This document shows, piece after piece, positions 24,657 through 35,622 of a stretch of DNA of 64,000 bases (its first letter is position 1; every line of letters begins with the position of its first letter). The notes under the pieces are model-generated. The model searched no databases, had not been told where the DNA came from, and saw nothing but the letters and a program-made list of their open reading frames with translations. This DNA is from Uloborus plumipes (Eukaryota > Arthropoda > Arachnida > Araneae > Uloboridae), in contig JAXGGA010005762.1 of NCBI GenBank assembly GCA_038373865.1, forward strand, positions 1-64,000, written 5' to 3'. Position numbers and translations under genes: made by a program.

Positions 24657-25274
24657 TGTAACGAGTCCGTAGCACCTTCAACTTTCTTGAAATGAGCATT
24701 CCAATCCTGAGGAAGTAACTATAAATTTATTTACAAGTATGTACACTATTTACAATAAGAGCAGGAAACAATTGCTAAACATCCAGCAATTAGGCAGCAA
24801 ACAGTACACTGTACTCTCAACAGTAACTCAGCACCACGTATCTAACGTGAACAGTAATTAAGAAATTACAAAAGCAAAAACAACATTCGCCCAAAGCGAA
24901 TAAAAACGAGCACTCTCAGAAATCAAAATCTGAAAAGAACTAACTGACTGTGTTCAAGGCCAGCTATTTATACTCGAAACGTAATTTCGACTATGTTCCA
25001 GTAAAATCCGAAGTGTTCCAAATCATTCATAACTTGAACAATTCATTCACGAAAGTTCCAGCAAATAAAAAGAAAAATCACTCCGAGCGAAAAATGTCTT
25101 CATGTTTATCAAAGTTAGGGCAAGTGTAAAAACTACAAAGTGTTTCAGGGCCGGTATACAGATGATAAAAGTGATATCTTCAGATACATTTGCAACATGT
25201 CGCCAGATAAAACGAAAACTAATGAAAATAAAGCAAGGCAGGAAAAACCGCAACTATTTACAAGATTTGTAACA
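24657..25274 (-). repeat. 3' LTR of the Gypsy element
   Basis: 618 bp, TG...CA ends. Comparison by eye with the other LTR shows about 8 substitutions and one 4-bp indel (GACT near 24948), about 98.7% identity. Confidence 0.85.
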
Positions 25275-25292
25275 TTGCCCCCTTCCTAAGGA
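25275..25292 (-). other. Polypurine tract
   Basis: On the coding strand, AGGAAGGGGGCAA directly precedes the 3' LTR, the expected plus-strand primer for reverse transcription. Confidence 0.7.
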
Positions 25293-25506
25293 CTGCACGT
25301 CCCGGGCAGTACAATCCCCAGAAAGGAAGCAAGGGAAAATTTACAGATGCACACATTACATGATAATCAATCGCAAACATGATAAACAATAACAGTGAGA
25401 ACATGAAAGAAATAATAACATTGATAAAGTAATATTACAAACAATTAAAGGCAAAAGTTATTTACAAAATTTACAAACAAGTTACCATGGTAGCTGAAAA
25501 TTTATT

Positions 25507-28266
25507 TTACGAACTATGGCCATAGTATGGGGCTAGCCGATCATAATGTACAACCCTAGGTTTTGAATGTGATGACTTCTGGATCCTCACTACGACGTCG
25601 TTCAGCCGGTGGAGGACTGTGTAGGGTCCATCCCAATGCGACTGCAATTTGGGTGATAGACCTTTACGTCGGATGGGATTCCATAGCCACACCTTGTCAC
25701 CTTCTTGAAAGTCATGGCCAGTGGACCTTGTGTCGTATCGGGTCTTCATCTTCTCCGTCGCGATGTTGATTCGCTTCCGTGCGAAGTGATGAACGTCTTC
25801 CAACCGGGCCTGGAGATCCTGGACGTACCCCTCAGGCGATGAAGGCTCATCTGGAGGGAGACCGAAGACGAGATCACAAGGTAGCCGAAGCTCTCGGCCG
25901 AAGAGCATCTGTGATGGGAAATATCCGGTGGTCTCGTGGACAGCACTGCGGTAGGCCAGCAGGAACAGAGGAAGCTTCTTGTCCCAATCCTGTTGATTTT
26001 TGGAGACCATAAGCGAGATATTATTAAGGATTGTCCTGTTAAATCTCTCCACCATGCCGTCCGATTGTGGGTGTAGTGGTGTCGTTCGAGTTTTCTCAAT
26101 TTTGAGGATTTTACATAGGCCCTTAAACACAGCCGAGATGAAGTTTCTCCCCTGATCGGAGTGGATCTGCAAAGGTGTCCCATATCTCGAGATCCAATGC
26201 TGGACTAGAGTCTCTGCTACAGTGGTAGCTTCTTGATCCGGAATGGAATATGCTTCGGGCCATTTGGTGAAATAGTCAATGGAAACGAGGATGTATTTGT
26301 TCCCATCAGTAGTTTTTGGTAGAGGACCAAGAATGTCGATTCCGATTCGTTCGAAAGGAGCTCCTACGTTGTAAAGATGTAGTTTTCCGCGGCTTCTTCT
26401 CTTCGGTCCTTTACGGGCAGCACAAGCGTCACAAGAATGGCACCACTTCTCTACGTCATCCTTCGCTTTGCTCCAGAAGAAGCGCTCTCGAACCTTGTGG
26501 AGGGTTTTCAAGACACCAAAATGTCCTCCAGTCGGACTACTGTGCAATTCCTTTAGAACGTCTGGAATTCTTGATCTGGGAAGGAGTAACTGCCATTTGA
26601 AGGCTTTACCATCGTCAGATTCACATTTCCGATACAGGACGCCATTCCGCAACTGGAGAGATTTCCATAGAGCCCAGTATCTTTTCGTTGCAGGACTGTA
26701 GATAGAAACGTCTTGCCAACTAGGTCGCCGACTGTCCTTTTCCATTAACTCTATGATAGGCTTTAGGTCTGGGTCTTCAGGCTGATCTTTTCTTACTTGG
26801 TCGTCACTCCATGGATCAGGATCTGAAGATGATGAAGTAGCAGTAACTTGACAGGCAGTAGGGATTGTCGTCCCGTACTGTTTCTCAATTCGGGAGCAAT
26901 AATGGCAGTTCTCGGAACAAGGTCTTCTTGATAATGCGTCAGCATTCCCGTGTGACAAGCCTTTTCGATGCTTAATCTCGATGTCATATTCCTGGAGCCG
27001 CTGTATCCACCTGGCTACCTGGCCCTCTGGATTCTTGAAATTCAAAAGCCAAGTTAAAGAGGCATGATCGGTCCGGAGCAGGAATTTACGGCCGTAGAGG
27101 TAATGATGGAAGTGTTCTACAGCTTTAACTATGACGAGCAATTCCTTTCTCGTGACACAATAATTTCGCTCCGACTTGGATAAGCGTTTGCTCCAGTAGG
27201 CGATGACATGTTCGTTACCGTCTATTTCTTGAGATAAAACAGCTCCAACGCTCTCGTGGCTTGCATCAGTGTCAAGTATGAAGGATTTTTCAGGCTGAGG
27301 ATAAGAGAGAATAGGCGTTGATGTTAAAGCCTCCTTCAGCTGTAGAAATGCATCCTCGCATTCCTTGGACCATTCAAATTTTTGTTTGCTTTCCGTCAGC
27401 TTATGCAAAGGTCGTGCAATGTTGGAAAAACCCTTCACAAACTTCCTGTAGTACGTGCAGAGCCCCAGGAAACTTCGCAGCTGATGGACATTTTCGGGGC
27501 GGCTCCAATTCTTGACTGCGGATACCTTATCTGGATCTGTTCGTACGCCCTCGGAGGAGATAATGTGACCAAGGTAGTTCACCTCACGGCGGAAAAAATT
27601 ACATTTGGACGGGCTTAACTTCAGGTTGGCTTCCTTAAGCTTTTGCAGCACCTTCCTAAGATTAGTCAAATGTTCCTCAAAACTGCGTCCTATGATGATG
27701 ATGTCGTCCAAGTAGACAAGACAGGATTCGTAAGAGAGTCCTCGTAACACTGATTCCATAAGACGCTCGAACGTGGCTGGTGCATTGCAGAGGCCGAAGG
27801 GCATCACTTTAAACTGCCACAAGCCTTGTCCGGTTGTAAACGCCGTCTTCTCACTGTCGTCGGGGTGTATCTCCACCTGCCAGTAGCCGCTCTTTAAATC
27901 CAGGGTCGAAAACCACTTGTGTCCGGAAAGGGTGTCCAGAGTGTCATCGATCCGTGGAAGAGAGTAACTGTCCTTCTTCGTGATGTCATTCAGGCGTCGG
28001 TAATCAACACAAAATCTGGTGGAGCCGTCTTTCTTTCGGACCAAGACGATAGGGGATGCCCAAGGACTGGATGAGGGTTCGATGACGTCATTCTCCTGCA
28101 TCTCTTTCAAGAGGATCTCAACCTCTTCCCTCTTGGCGAACGGTAGTCGTCTTGGATGCTGCTTGATAGGGGGATGATCTCCAGTGTCGATCCTATGCTG
28201 CGTTAAATTCGTGCGACCAACATCCTCGGATGTAGATGAAAACACCTGCTTGAAGTTGTCCACCAA
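25507..28266 (-). CDS. Gypsy pol: reverse transcriptase, RNase H, integrase
   Basis: Intact 919-codon frame. The RT domain occupies about residues 60-240, with FCVDYRRLND near 85-94 and catalytic YLDD at 185-188. RNase H is about residues 325-445 (LDTDAS, E375, RTDHAS with D400, NADALSRR). The integrase zinc finger has H575, H582, C612 and C615. The integrase core triad is D644 (IGIDILGP), D704 (HSDQGRNF) and E740 (DGMVERFNR). The C-terminal GPY/F-type module has WDGPYTVL at 878-885. No chromodomain is visible. The M at 28266 is only the first Met: the same frame runs upstream through TAG at 28279-28281 into the protease region. All catalytic residues I could check are present, so the pol part looks functional. 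The RT copies the element RNA; integrase inserts the cDNA. Confidence 0.95.
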   Translation of the reverse strand: MVDNFKQVFSSTSEDVGRTNLTQHRIDTGDHPPIKQHPRRLPFAKREEVEILLKEMQENDVIEPSSSPWASPIVLVRKKDGSTRFCVDYRRLNDITKKDSYSLPRIDDTLDTLSGHKWFSTLDLKSGYWQVEIHPDDSEKTAFTTGQGLWQFKVMPFGLCNAPATFERLMESVLRGLSYESCLVYLDDIIIIGRSFEEHLTNLRKVLQKLKEANLKLSPSKCNFFRREVNYLGHIISSEGVRTDPDKVSAVKNWSRPENVHQLRSFLGLCTYYRKFVKGFSNIARPLHKLTESKQKFEWSKECEDAFLQLKEALTSTPILSYPQPEKSFILDTDASHESVGAVLSQEIDGNEHVIAYWSKRLSKSERNYCVTRKELLVIVKAVEHFHHYLYGRKFLLRTDHASLTWLLNFKNPEGQVARWIQRLQEYDIEIKHRKGLSHGNADALSRRPCSENCHYCSRIEKQYGTTIPTACQVTATSSSSDPDPWSDDQVRKDQPEDPDLKPIIELMEKDSRRPSWQDVSIYSPATKRYWALWKSLQLRNGVLYRKCESDDGKAFKWQLLLPRSRIPDVLKELHSSPTGGHFGVLKTLHKVRERFFWSKAKDDVEKWCHSCDACAARKGPKRRSRGKLHLYNVGAPFERIGIDILGPLPKTTDGNKYILVSIDYFTKWPEAYSIPDQEATTVAETLVQHWISRYGTPLQIHSDQGRNFISAVFKGLCKILKIEKTRTTPLHPQSDGMVERFNRTILNNISLMVSKNQQDWDKKLPLFLLAYRSAVHETTGYFPSQMLFGRELRLPCDLVFGLPPDEPSSPEGYVQDLQARLEDVHHFARKRINIATEKMKTRYDTRSTGHDFQEGDKVWLWNPIRRKGLSPKLQSHWDGPYTVLHRLNDVVVRIQKSSHSKPRVVHYDRLAPYYGHSS

Positions 28267-28278
28267 TTTTTCCGCAGC

Positions 28279-29105
28279 CTATCTTTGATCCGTCGATAAT
28301 GGTGCACTCCCAATTAATTTCGAAGTCAAAGACTCGGAAGACACAGTCTCGGAGGAATCAATTCTTCTGATGATGCAGTTTACGGGAGTACAAGTTGCCA
28401 ACACTTCTCCTTTCTTGATATTCCTCGGTCTTTCACTTACATTGGCGACTCTCACAGGAACTGCATTCCTTGAAAGGTCCACAAGCGTAGATGCCACTAG
28501 TACTCCTTTTGGGCTATTACACTGGTTAGGATATTCAATTAGGCCGAATTTAAAGCTGTTGTTTTCCTTGATGGAGCCAGGTATTAGTATTTCTGATCTT
28601 GGGGGAATCAATAAATCTGTTCGGGCTATTATTTGATGAGCGGATTTTAAGTTATTTTCAGTATTGAAAATTGCTATGTCTTCCCTCATCGAGTGCAGCT
28701 CATTATTTTTAAAGTCGATAGAAAAATCAAATTTTCTCAAAAAGTCCAATCCGAGAATGAAAGGATCTGTAATGTCAGCGACGAATGCCGTGTGATGGTA
28801 AGTGGCACTCCCGAACATTATTTCTAAGTTCACTTTTCCTTCAATCTCGATTTTGTCACCTGTCACAGTTTAGAGAGTAACGCAGGGCGGCGTCCATAAA
28901 ATCTTGAGTCCAAATTGACGAGCCACATCAGTCCTAATGATGGTAACATTGGCTCCTGTGTCCACAATCATTTCGCAGGGAAACCCATTCACATATGCGT
29001 AAATGAAGAGTCTGTTGCAGCCGCCACTTCTTGAGGAAATCTGGAAAACTTTGGGATGGGGCTCATTCCAATTTGGCGACCTCCGCCCCGCGAGATTGCC
29101 ATTGC
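28279..29105 (-). pseudogene. Gypsy protease region, two in-frame stops
   Basis: In the same frame as pol. The aspartic protease active site MIVDTGANVT lies at about 28951-28980, followed by the flap region and then GLDFLRKF near 28740-28763, the second conserved hydrophobic-Gly block of retropepsins. A TAA stop at 28870-28872 splits the domain just after the active site, and TAG at 28279-28281 separates it from RT. One of these could be bypassed by readthrough in some retroelements, but two make inactivation likelier. It would cleave the Gag-Pol polyprotein. Confidence 0.7.
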
Positions 29106-30380
29106 TTAGTTTTCCTTAGCTGGAGAGGGAGAGGTGCTCTTCCCTCCTGTTTCTTGGCGGGCTTCGCAGTTCCTTCGTACGTGGCCCTCACCGCCACATT
29201 TCCAGCACTGCAGCGGTTGTCTACTTTGGTCCTTGCGAGCCGTAATCTTCTTCAGGGTCCCCGAGATCTCCTTGATTTGTCGCTCAATTTCCGAGAAGAG
29301 AGTTGAGTTCGAATCCTGGGCGCTCACTTCCACGCCCCTGATTGAATGGCGATCCTTGCGGGATGTTTGCTGTGCAGCCTCGAACTTCATTGCGTAGACC
29401 AAACCGGATTTAAGATCTTTAATGTCCGCCATCCGGAGAGCCGTCTGAATTTCTGGATTTCGCACTCCATCTATGAAGTGTTCAGGGCCAGGCTATCGCG
29501 AACACCCGAAGGACAATCCGAGAAGGCGAGATGGGAAAGCCTCTCAACGTCTGCTGCAAAAACTTGCAAAGTCTCTCCAGCCCTCTGGAGTCGGGATTTG
29601 AGTTGAAGTTGGCTGATTTTCTTTTTGGCAGGATTCGCCAAAGCGAAGCTCCAAGGCCAATGATAAGGCTTCGAAGTCACGGTGCTTGTCCTCTGGGAAG
29701 GTCTGTAGTATGTCGGCTGAATCCCCTCTCAGCGAGGCTGCGAATTGACAGGCTTTCGTGGAAGAGTCCCAGGAGTTTGCTTCTGCAACGATGAGGAACT
29801 GCTTCTTGTAAATATTCCACGAGGTCTTCCCGTCAAATGTGGCCAGTTTAATGGATAAACGAGAAGTTCCAGCTGCAGCTACACAGTCACTTGAGTTGTT
29901 GCAGGATGCTGATAACTTCGATTCAAATTCCTTAATTTTCTTTTTCACATGGTTTTCTACTGTGGTGATTCGATCTTCTAGAGCCTCCACTTTATTTTCC
30001 ATGTTGGTAAATTTAGTTTCCACCAAACTTTTCATTGACGTTAGATCGCTCTTAGTTTCTTCTTGACTTGAAGTTATGCTCGCGGTTAAATCACTCTTTA
30101 ATTGTTCTTGATTAGTAGCCAGTTCATTCTTTAATTGTTCTTGATTAGTAGCCAGTTCATTCTTTAATTGTTCTTGATTAGTAGCGAGCTCATTCTTTAA
30201 TTGCTCTTGATTAGTAGCCAGCTCAGTCTTTAAGTGTTCCTGATTAGTAGCCAGAGTCGCCATATCATTCTTTATTTGCTCTTGATTCGCAGCCATGCTC
30301 GCAGTCATGTCACTTTTAACAGCGTTGATAGCATCAAGGAGTTTTTTCAGTTGTTCCTCCATTGCTCGAGTAATCACCAT
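29106..30380 (-). pseudogene. Gypsy gag, frameshifted
   Basis: Starts MVITRAMEEQLKKLLDAIN at 30380. Residues about 35-95 form a coiled coil built of 11-residue repeats (ELATNQEQLKN) encoded by a 33-bp minisatellite. A capsid-like segment follows, then frame breaks near 29640 and 29468 move the reading into other frames. The last part (29465-29106) contains a nucleocapsid zinc knuckle CWKCGGEGHVRRNC (CX2CX4HX4C). Three overlapping frames cover one ancestral gene. Gag normally builds the particle and binds element RNA. Confidence 0.8.
30095..30260 (-). repeat. 33-bp coding minisatellite in gag
   Basis: About five copies of a 33-bp unit (TTCTTTAATTGTTCTTGATT on the plus strand is part of it), with flanking degenerate units. 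It encodes a heptad-like Asn/Gln/Glu/Leu repeat. Confidence 0.85.
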
Positions 30381-30457
30381 AAAATTCTGAAGTCAAAAAG
30401 TCCTTAGGAAGAAAAGTCCAAGTTCACAGGTAATTCCAAGAAAGTCCTTGAAGATGC

Positions 30458-30477
30458 CCCACGTTGGGCGCCAAAAT
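30458..30477 (-). other. Primer binding site
   Basis: Adjacent to the 5' LTR on the coding strand, after ATTT: TGGCGCCCAACGTGGGGC, starting TGG as expected for complementarity to a tRNA CCA end. I do not assign the tRNA. Confidence 0.75.
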
Positions 30478-31091
30478 TGTAACGAGTCCGTAGCACCTTC
30501 AACTTTCTTCAAATGAGCATTCCAATCTTGAGGAAGTAACTACAAATTTATTTACAAGTATGTACACTATTTACAATAAGAGCAGGAAACAATTGCTAAA
30601 CATCCAGCAATTAGGCAGCAAACAGTACACTGTACTCTCAACAGTAACTCAGCACCACGTATCTAACGTGAACAGTAATTAAGAAATTACAAAAGCAAAA
30701 ACAACATTCGCCCAAAGCGAATAAAAACGAGCACTCTCAGAAATCAAAATCTGAAAAGAACTAACTGTGTTCAAGGCCAGCTATTTATACTCGAAACGTA
30801 ATTTCGACAATGTTCCAGTAAAATCCGGAGTGTTCCAAATCATTCATAACTTGAACAATTCATTCACGAAAGTTCCAGCAAATAAAAAGAAAAATCACTC
30901 CGAGCGAAAAATGTCTTCATGCTTATCAAAGTTAGGGCAAGTGTAAAAACTACAAAGTGTTTCAGGGCCGGTATACAGATGATAAAAGTGATATCTTCAG
31001 ATACATTTGCAACATGTCGCCAGATAAAACCAAAACTAATGAAAATAAAGCAAGGCAGGAAAAACCACAACTATTTACAAGATTTGTAACA
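30478..31091 (-). repeat. 5' LTR of the Gypsy element
   Basis: 614 bp and nearly identical to 24657-25274. It carries the promoter of the element by family rule; I do not pick a TATA box with confidence, though a TATTTATACTC sequence occurs near 30781-30791. Confidence 0.85.
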
Positions 31092-31095
31092 TTAC

Positions 31096-31400
31096 CTAGC
31101 TTAAAATCAAAAGCAAAAATACAATGTTCCACAATGCAACAACCACAAATGCGCAGAAATACTGTCGATATGTGTTTCGGCATTTCAAGGGACGACTTTT
31201 TTATTGCAAAACATGTGAACTTATGAATATTAAGACATCCGACAAAAGCTATAAAACTTTTGTCGAAAGCCTTTTCCACAAGTTAAAATTTTTTTGCATT
31301 GAAAAAGAAGTTCCTTGTAACGCCGAAACACGTGTCTTCAGCATTCCTGCGCATTTGTGCTTTTGAACGTTACATTTTTGCTTTTAATTCCCATTGCTCA
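31096..31400. repeat. Diverged copy of the CACGTG palindrome family
   Basis: CGATATGTGTTTCGGCATTT (about 31163) and TTGCATTGAAAAAGAAGTTCC (about 31296) are inverted relatives of the arms at 24400-24626, here separated by about 95 bp and much more diverged. It abuts the right LTR of the Gypsy element, as the clean palindrome nearly abuts the left one. Confidence 0.6.
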
Positions 31401-31962
31401 AAATTAATATTTCCGCTGCACATATGTCCGAAGATACCTCTGCTCATACATATGCGCCTAAAACGTTCTAAACATTTATTTGCGGCAGACTAAAATAGAA
31501 ATACAGGGTAAATTTGAGTAAAAAAACTTTTTATTGATCATAATTATCGTCGATTTGCAAAATATGTTCTCTGGTTAAAACATTTTTAATTTTTACGAAA
31601 AAACTTCTTTTATTTTTGCTTGAAATCCGAACTTTGCTTGAACATTATCAAAGTTATTCGTAAAAATATTAATATATTTTAACTTCTACACTGCGATGCA
31701 AAAGTTTAGACAAAATGCAAACATATAAATAAAAAGAAAACTATTCAGCGAAATGCTTTCAAGTTTCTACTGCAGGTACACACACAATATGGTCCCAAAT
31801 ACGTGTCTGGAGTTTTGAAAAATATAACCGAAACGAAAATCGGAAATTACAAAAGACATTTTTTTTTCACTGCTGCAAAAGACAATAGTCAGATTTTATG
31901 CAAATATCCCTTGAAATGTAATTGGTGGAGGCAAAGCGGGACTTTATCTATATATATATAAA

Positions 31963-33596
31963 CTAGCAAAAATACCCGGCGTTGCCTGGGCCAGTAAAAA
32001 TATTGAGAAACAATTTATAATCGCTTTTTTTCCCCAAACTAAAAGAACTCAAAACGTACCGCTTTGACGATTTAAAATGTCGCTAAATTTGCGGTAACTG
32101 TTTTGGGATACCTAGGATAATTTTTCTCCCCTCCCTACTTTATGCAAATATGCTTAGGTATTATTAAGCCAGTAATTTTTGTCAAAGAAAAATTGTCATT
32201 TAATGCTAAGAAAATATTGCTGACCATGAAATGACGCTAAAAGTTTTTGTCCTAAGTGATTTCGAAATTAGTAGGGAGCATTTGACAATTATTTGTGCGA
32301 AAAACACAAATTAATGGTAATTTTAGTTTTGGGGTCTGATTAATTTCGTATGCGGATTACTTTCTGCTTTGACGTAAGTTTCAAAAGTTTTTTAATGACA
32401 ACGTACGGAATCGGCCAAAAAAAAAAAAAAAAAAACAACTTTTCTTCAACTGTGGGAGTATTATTTCGATGATTAAGATTTTGGCGCAGTCTACAAATAT
32501 CAGACAACAATCGTTTTATTTTAGTTATATCGTAAGAAGTAAAGTATTATTACATAGTCTTTGGCGCCAGAACTGGCGTCAGTGGAAAACATTACCCATA
32601 ATCTTAGTTATTATAATATTTTTGCAACAAATTCGGCAAGATACCTGTTCGATTGTATTCTAAGTGACCAATTGTAAGTACCGCCCAATCAACGCCAACA
32701 AATTTTTAAAAATACTCTAAAATTGTATTTAAAGTTCCATTAAAGTGGAAAATACTGAACCTAATCCATTTATTAGTTGCCAATCTCTTCAAGCGATTAC
32801 ATTACCGATACTCTAAAACACTAAAACACATACTGTCGGCCCCGCTCAAACGAATACTGTCGGTTCCAAGAAATATTATTTGATTAAGCGGAGAATTCGA
32901 TTAAGCGGAATCTTTAGCATTGCGTCTATGGCATGGGAAATATCTAGTTCCAGGATATTTTATTCGTTTATCCGTTAGACGATTAAGCAGGACCGACAAA
33001 TTCACGAAACTTGTGAAAATAATTGATACAGTCAACAATTTACTAACAAAGGAATACAATTTATTCTAAAAAAATAATATTTTCACGCAGCAATGCACAT
33101 TAAAAAACACATTGCTTAAGGATAAATATTCTACTTACACAACTAAGACTACAAAACGTTTTAAATACAAATCATGGTAAAAGCCTGGATATTCCCCATG
33201 AAGCTGGAAAAAAAACCTTCATGATTTGACTTGAGAAAAGCCTTGGACATTAAATACGGAAAGAAGAAATGATGCCCGCAATTTTAGCTTTCGACAGGGA
33301 GTTGAGATGATACACTAAATACTGAGTTAGTTTGGTCAATGCCTTTTGATTTATGAGAAATATGTACCTTAAATTGGAATGAAAAAGACGCTACCGATCG
33401 AACTTTTTTGAATATCGTTATAAATTATAGCCTATGTGTTATTCTGATGTATATGCTACATTATGGTAAAAGTTTCATCAAAATCCATTCAGTAGTTTTT
33501 GCGTGAAAGAGGAACAAACATACATCCATCCATACATCCATCCATACATCCATCCATCCATCCATACAAACTTTCGCATATATAATAGTAGTAAGA
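31963..33596 (-). mobile_element. Helitron (inner, minus strand), 1.6 kb
   Basis: On the minus strand it starts A|TCTTACTACTATTATATATG (33596) and ends with hairpin CCCAGGCAACGCCGGG, TATTTTTG, CTAG (31963-31966), then T. It lies inside the TATATAAA|TGAG start of the outer Helitron, whose consensus start is seen intact at 45588. Just inside its 5' end is a TGGATGGATGTA microsatellite (33519-33570). Non-coding. Confidence 0.7.
32831..33000. mobile_element. Short inverted-repeat element (pogo/Tigger-like ends)
   Basis: ACTGTCGGCCCCGCTCAAACG at the left and inverted TTTGTCGGTCCTGCTTAATCG at the right, with several GATTAAGCGGA-like internal repeats. About 170 bp, inside the inner Helitron. Confidence 0.45.
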
Positions 33597-34115
33597 TGAG
33601 TGTATGTATACTTGTTCTCTATACAAATCCACAGTTTGCGTCAGATTTTCATCAAACTTGACACAGAGGTTCCTTGATGCCCTAGAATTCTCATAGGCGG
33701 GGTCTTGAAATTTTAAAAAATCTAAAAAGCTCAAATTCAAGTTTTTTGTCAAAAAATGACCCTTTTATATAGGAATCTAGCCTATTATTAGGCCTATTTT
33801 TTTAATCGACAAGAGCCTTTAGGTTATAAATTGATAAAATTTATGGTATTTAAATATTAGCATTTTTCCAACAAAGATTAAAATTAAAACAATGAATTTT
33901 CATTTCAAGGCTCACCTATTTCATTTTAGCATGAAATAAGTCAAAAACAATTAAACTGCTTTTTTTTTCTTTTCGACTGATAGAGATAAACCTTTAAAGC
34001 GAGAAAGTAATTTATTTCTGATTTATCAACCTTTCTACCTCGAGGCTCGGAAACAACGATTAAGAAAAACATAAATTTTTGAATTGTAAGTATATTTAGC
34101 TACCACTCTGCAAAA

Positions 34116-34459
34116 ATGCCTCCGAAGAAACGGAAAGCAATAGGACAAGTTCATCCTAAGGCAAAAAAACGGCTGAAAAACGTGAAAATGAGAGTCCTGA
34201 GGAGAGAAATCGAAGACTAGCGTCAGTGCACATTAGAGATATGACGGCTAGAGCATTAGAAAGCAATGAGCAGCGTGAGTATCGTCTAAGAGATCTGAGA
34301 GATAGAGCAACTAGATCAAGACAATCGGAGACAGTGAGTCAGCGTCAGTTTCGTTTAAAAGAACAACAAGAGAGAACTACTACATCAAGACTAAATTTAT
34401 TTATTCTTGCGCCTGAAGGTGAAACTAAGAACGTTGTTTATGAACAAGTTTTGCGTTAA
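34116..34459 (+). pseudogene. Helitron replicase remnant: N-terminus joined to helicase C-terminus
   Basis: The first part starts MPPKKRKAIGQVHPKAKKR, then a frameshift near 34165-34172. It continues with Glu/Arg-rich repeats (SNEQREYRLRDLRDRATRSR, SQRQFRLKEQQERT) like the N-terminal region of Helitron Rep/helicase proteins. It ends FILAPEGETKNVVYEQVLR before a stop at 34457-34459, the usual C-terminal signature of the Helitron Pif1-type helicase. Everything between, Rep HUH motif and helicase core, is missing. This is an internal deletion derivative of a coding Helitron. Confidence 0.7.
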
Positions 34460-35622
34460 ATTTTTATTAGAATTTTTTGAGAAGCTAAAGTTTTATATTA
34501 ATACGCACCCGGGCAACGCCGGGCATAAAGCTAGTTATTCAAATATAAAGCTCAGAGATTGCTGAATGAATAATAAAAATCCCAAAAGTTCTGTAAATCG
34601 CGTGTAAAGAAGATGAGAAAGTTTCGAATCCGAAATTTGAAAATGACCCTACTTTATTAATTTTTTGTCTTTAAATCGGCTCTAGTATGGTAGTACATTG
34701 TTTTTTACTTCATGGAGAGCAAATTCAGACATGCGTATCCGTCAATAAATCCAAGAAAAGTTATATTTCTTAAGGATGAAGGAATTGAAGAAACGGTTCG
34801 AGCTGACAATTCGCCCCCTTATTCCTAAAAAACTTCAACCGTGGTCAAAAACAGCACGTGACAACATAAGTAGATAAACAACTGAATCGGAATGCATTAA
34901 AAAAACAAAGAATTGTGCTTGAGCTTTTTCGGACAGAGTGTCCCAAATGAGTCAGATTTTAATTTGGAAAGCTACATATGTATCATCGTGACTAAAAAAT
35001 GAATGCTACTTTCTCTGATGAAAATTATTAAAATTGGGATGGCCTAGATGGACTATAATTCTATTAGCGGGGCTTGAGAAAAGATCCAGTGATCATATGC
35101 TGTGCTGCTTTTACATTAAAATTTGCTTATTTGGAACACTCTGTCCGAAAAGGCCCAAGAACAATTCTTTGTTTTTTTTATGCATTCCGATTCAGTTTTC
35201 AATCTACGTATGTTGTCACGTGCTGTTTTTGACCACGGTTGAAGTTTTTTAGGAATAAGGGGGCGAATTGTCAGCTCGAACCGTTTCTTCAATTCCTTCA
35301 TCCTTAAGAAATATAACTTTTCTTGAATTTATTGACGGATACGCATGTCTGAATTTGCTCTCCATGAAGTAAAAAACAATGTACTACCATACTAGAGCCG
35401 ATTTAAAGACAAAAAATTAATGAAGTAGGGTCATTTTCAAATTTCGGATTCGAAACTTTCTCATCTTCTTTACACGCGATTTACAGAGCTTTTGGGATTT
35501 TTATTATTCATTCAGCAATCTCTGAGCTTTATATTTGAATAATAAAGTCCCGCTTTGCCTCCACCAATCACATTTCAAGGGATATTTGCATAAAGTCTGA
35601 CTTTTGTCTAAACTTTTGCAGC

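Larger units (their letters stand above)
24657..31091 (-). mobile_element. Ty3/Gypsy LTR retrotransposon, 6.4 kb, minus strand
   Basis: Two near-identical LTRs (24657-25274 and 30478-31091) enclose gag, protease, and RT/RNase H/integrase in the order gag-PR-RT-RH-IN. There is a TGG-initiated primer site inside the 5' LTR and a purine tract at the 3' LTR. No envelope gene is present. LTRs start and end TGTTACA...CGTTACA on the coding strand. Flanking bases ATAC/TTAC match at 3 of 4 positions, so a clean TSD is not seen. The young age is contradicted by broken gag and PR frames, implying a copy mobilised in trans or damaged soon after insertion. Confidence 0.9.
31947..34534 (+). mobile_element. 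Helitron (outer), split by a second Helitron
   Basis: Starts TCTATATATATATAA (31947) and ends with hairpin CCCGGGCAACGCCGGG (34508-34523), 7 nt, then CTAG (34531-34534). It sits between A and T. The opposite foldback arm (about 35525-35545) shows the uninterrupted sequence, so the boundaries are exact. Without the inner Helitron it is about 954 bp. It contains a residual coding piece at 34116-34459. Confidence 0.8.

Noticed and set aside
25563..27618. Several plus-strand frames over the Gypsy pol
   Set aside because: Shadows of the 919-codon minus-strand frame with all catalytic motifs.
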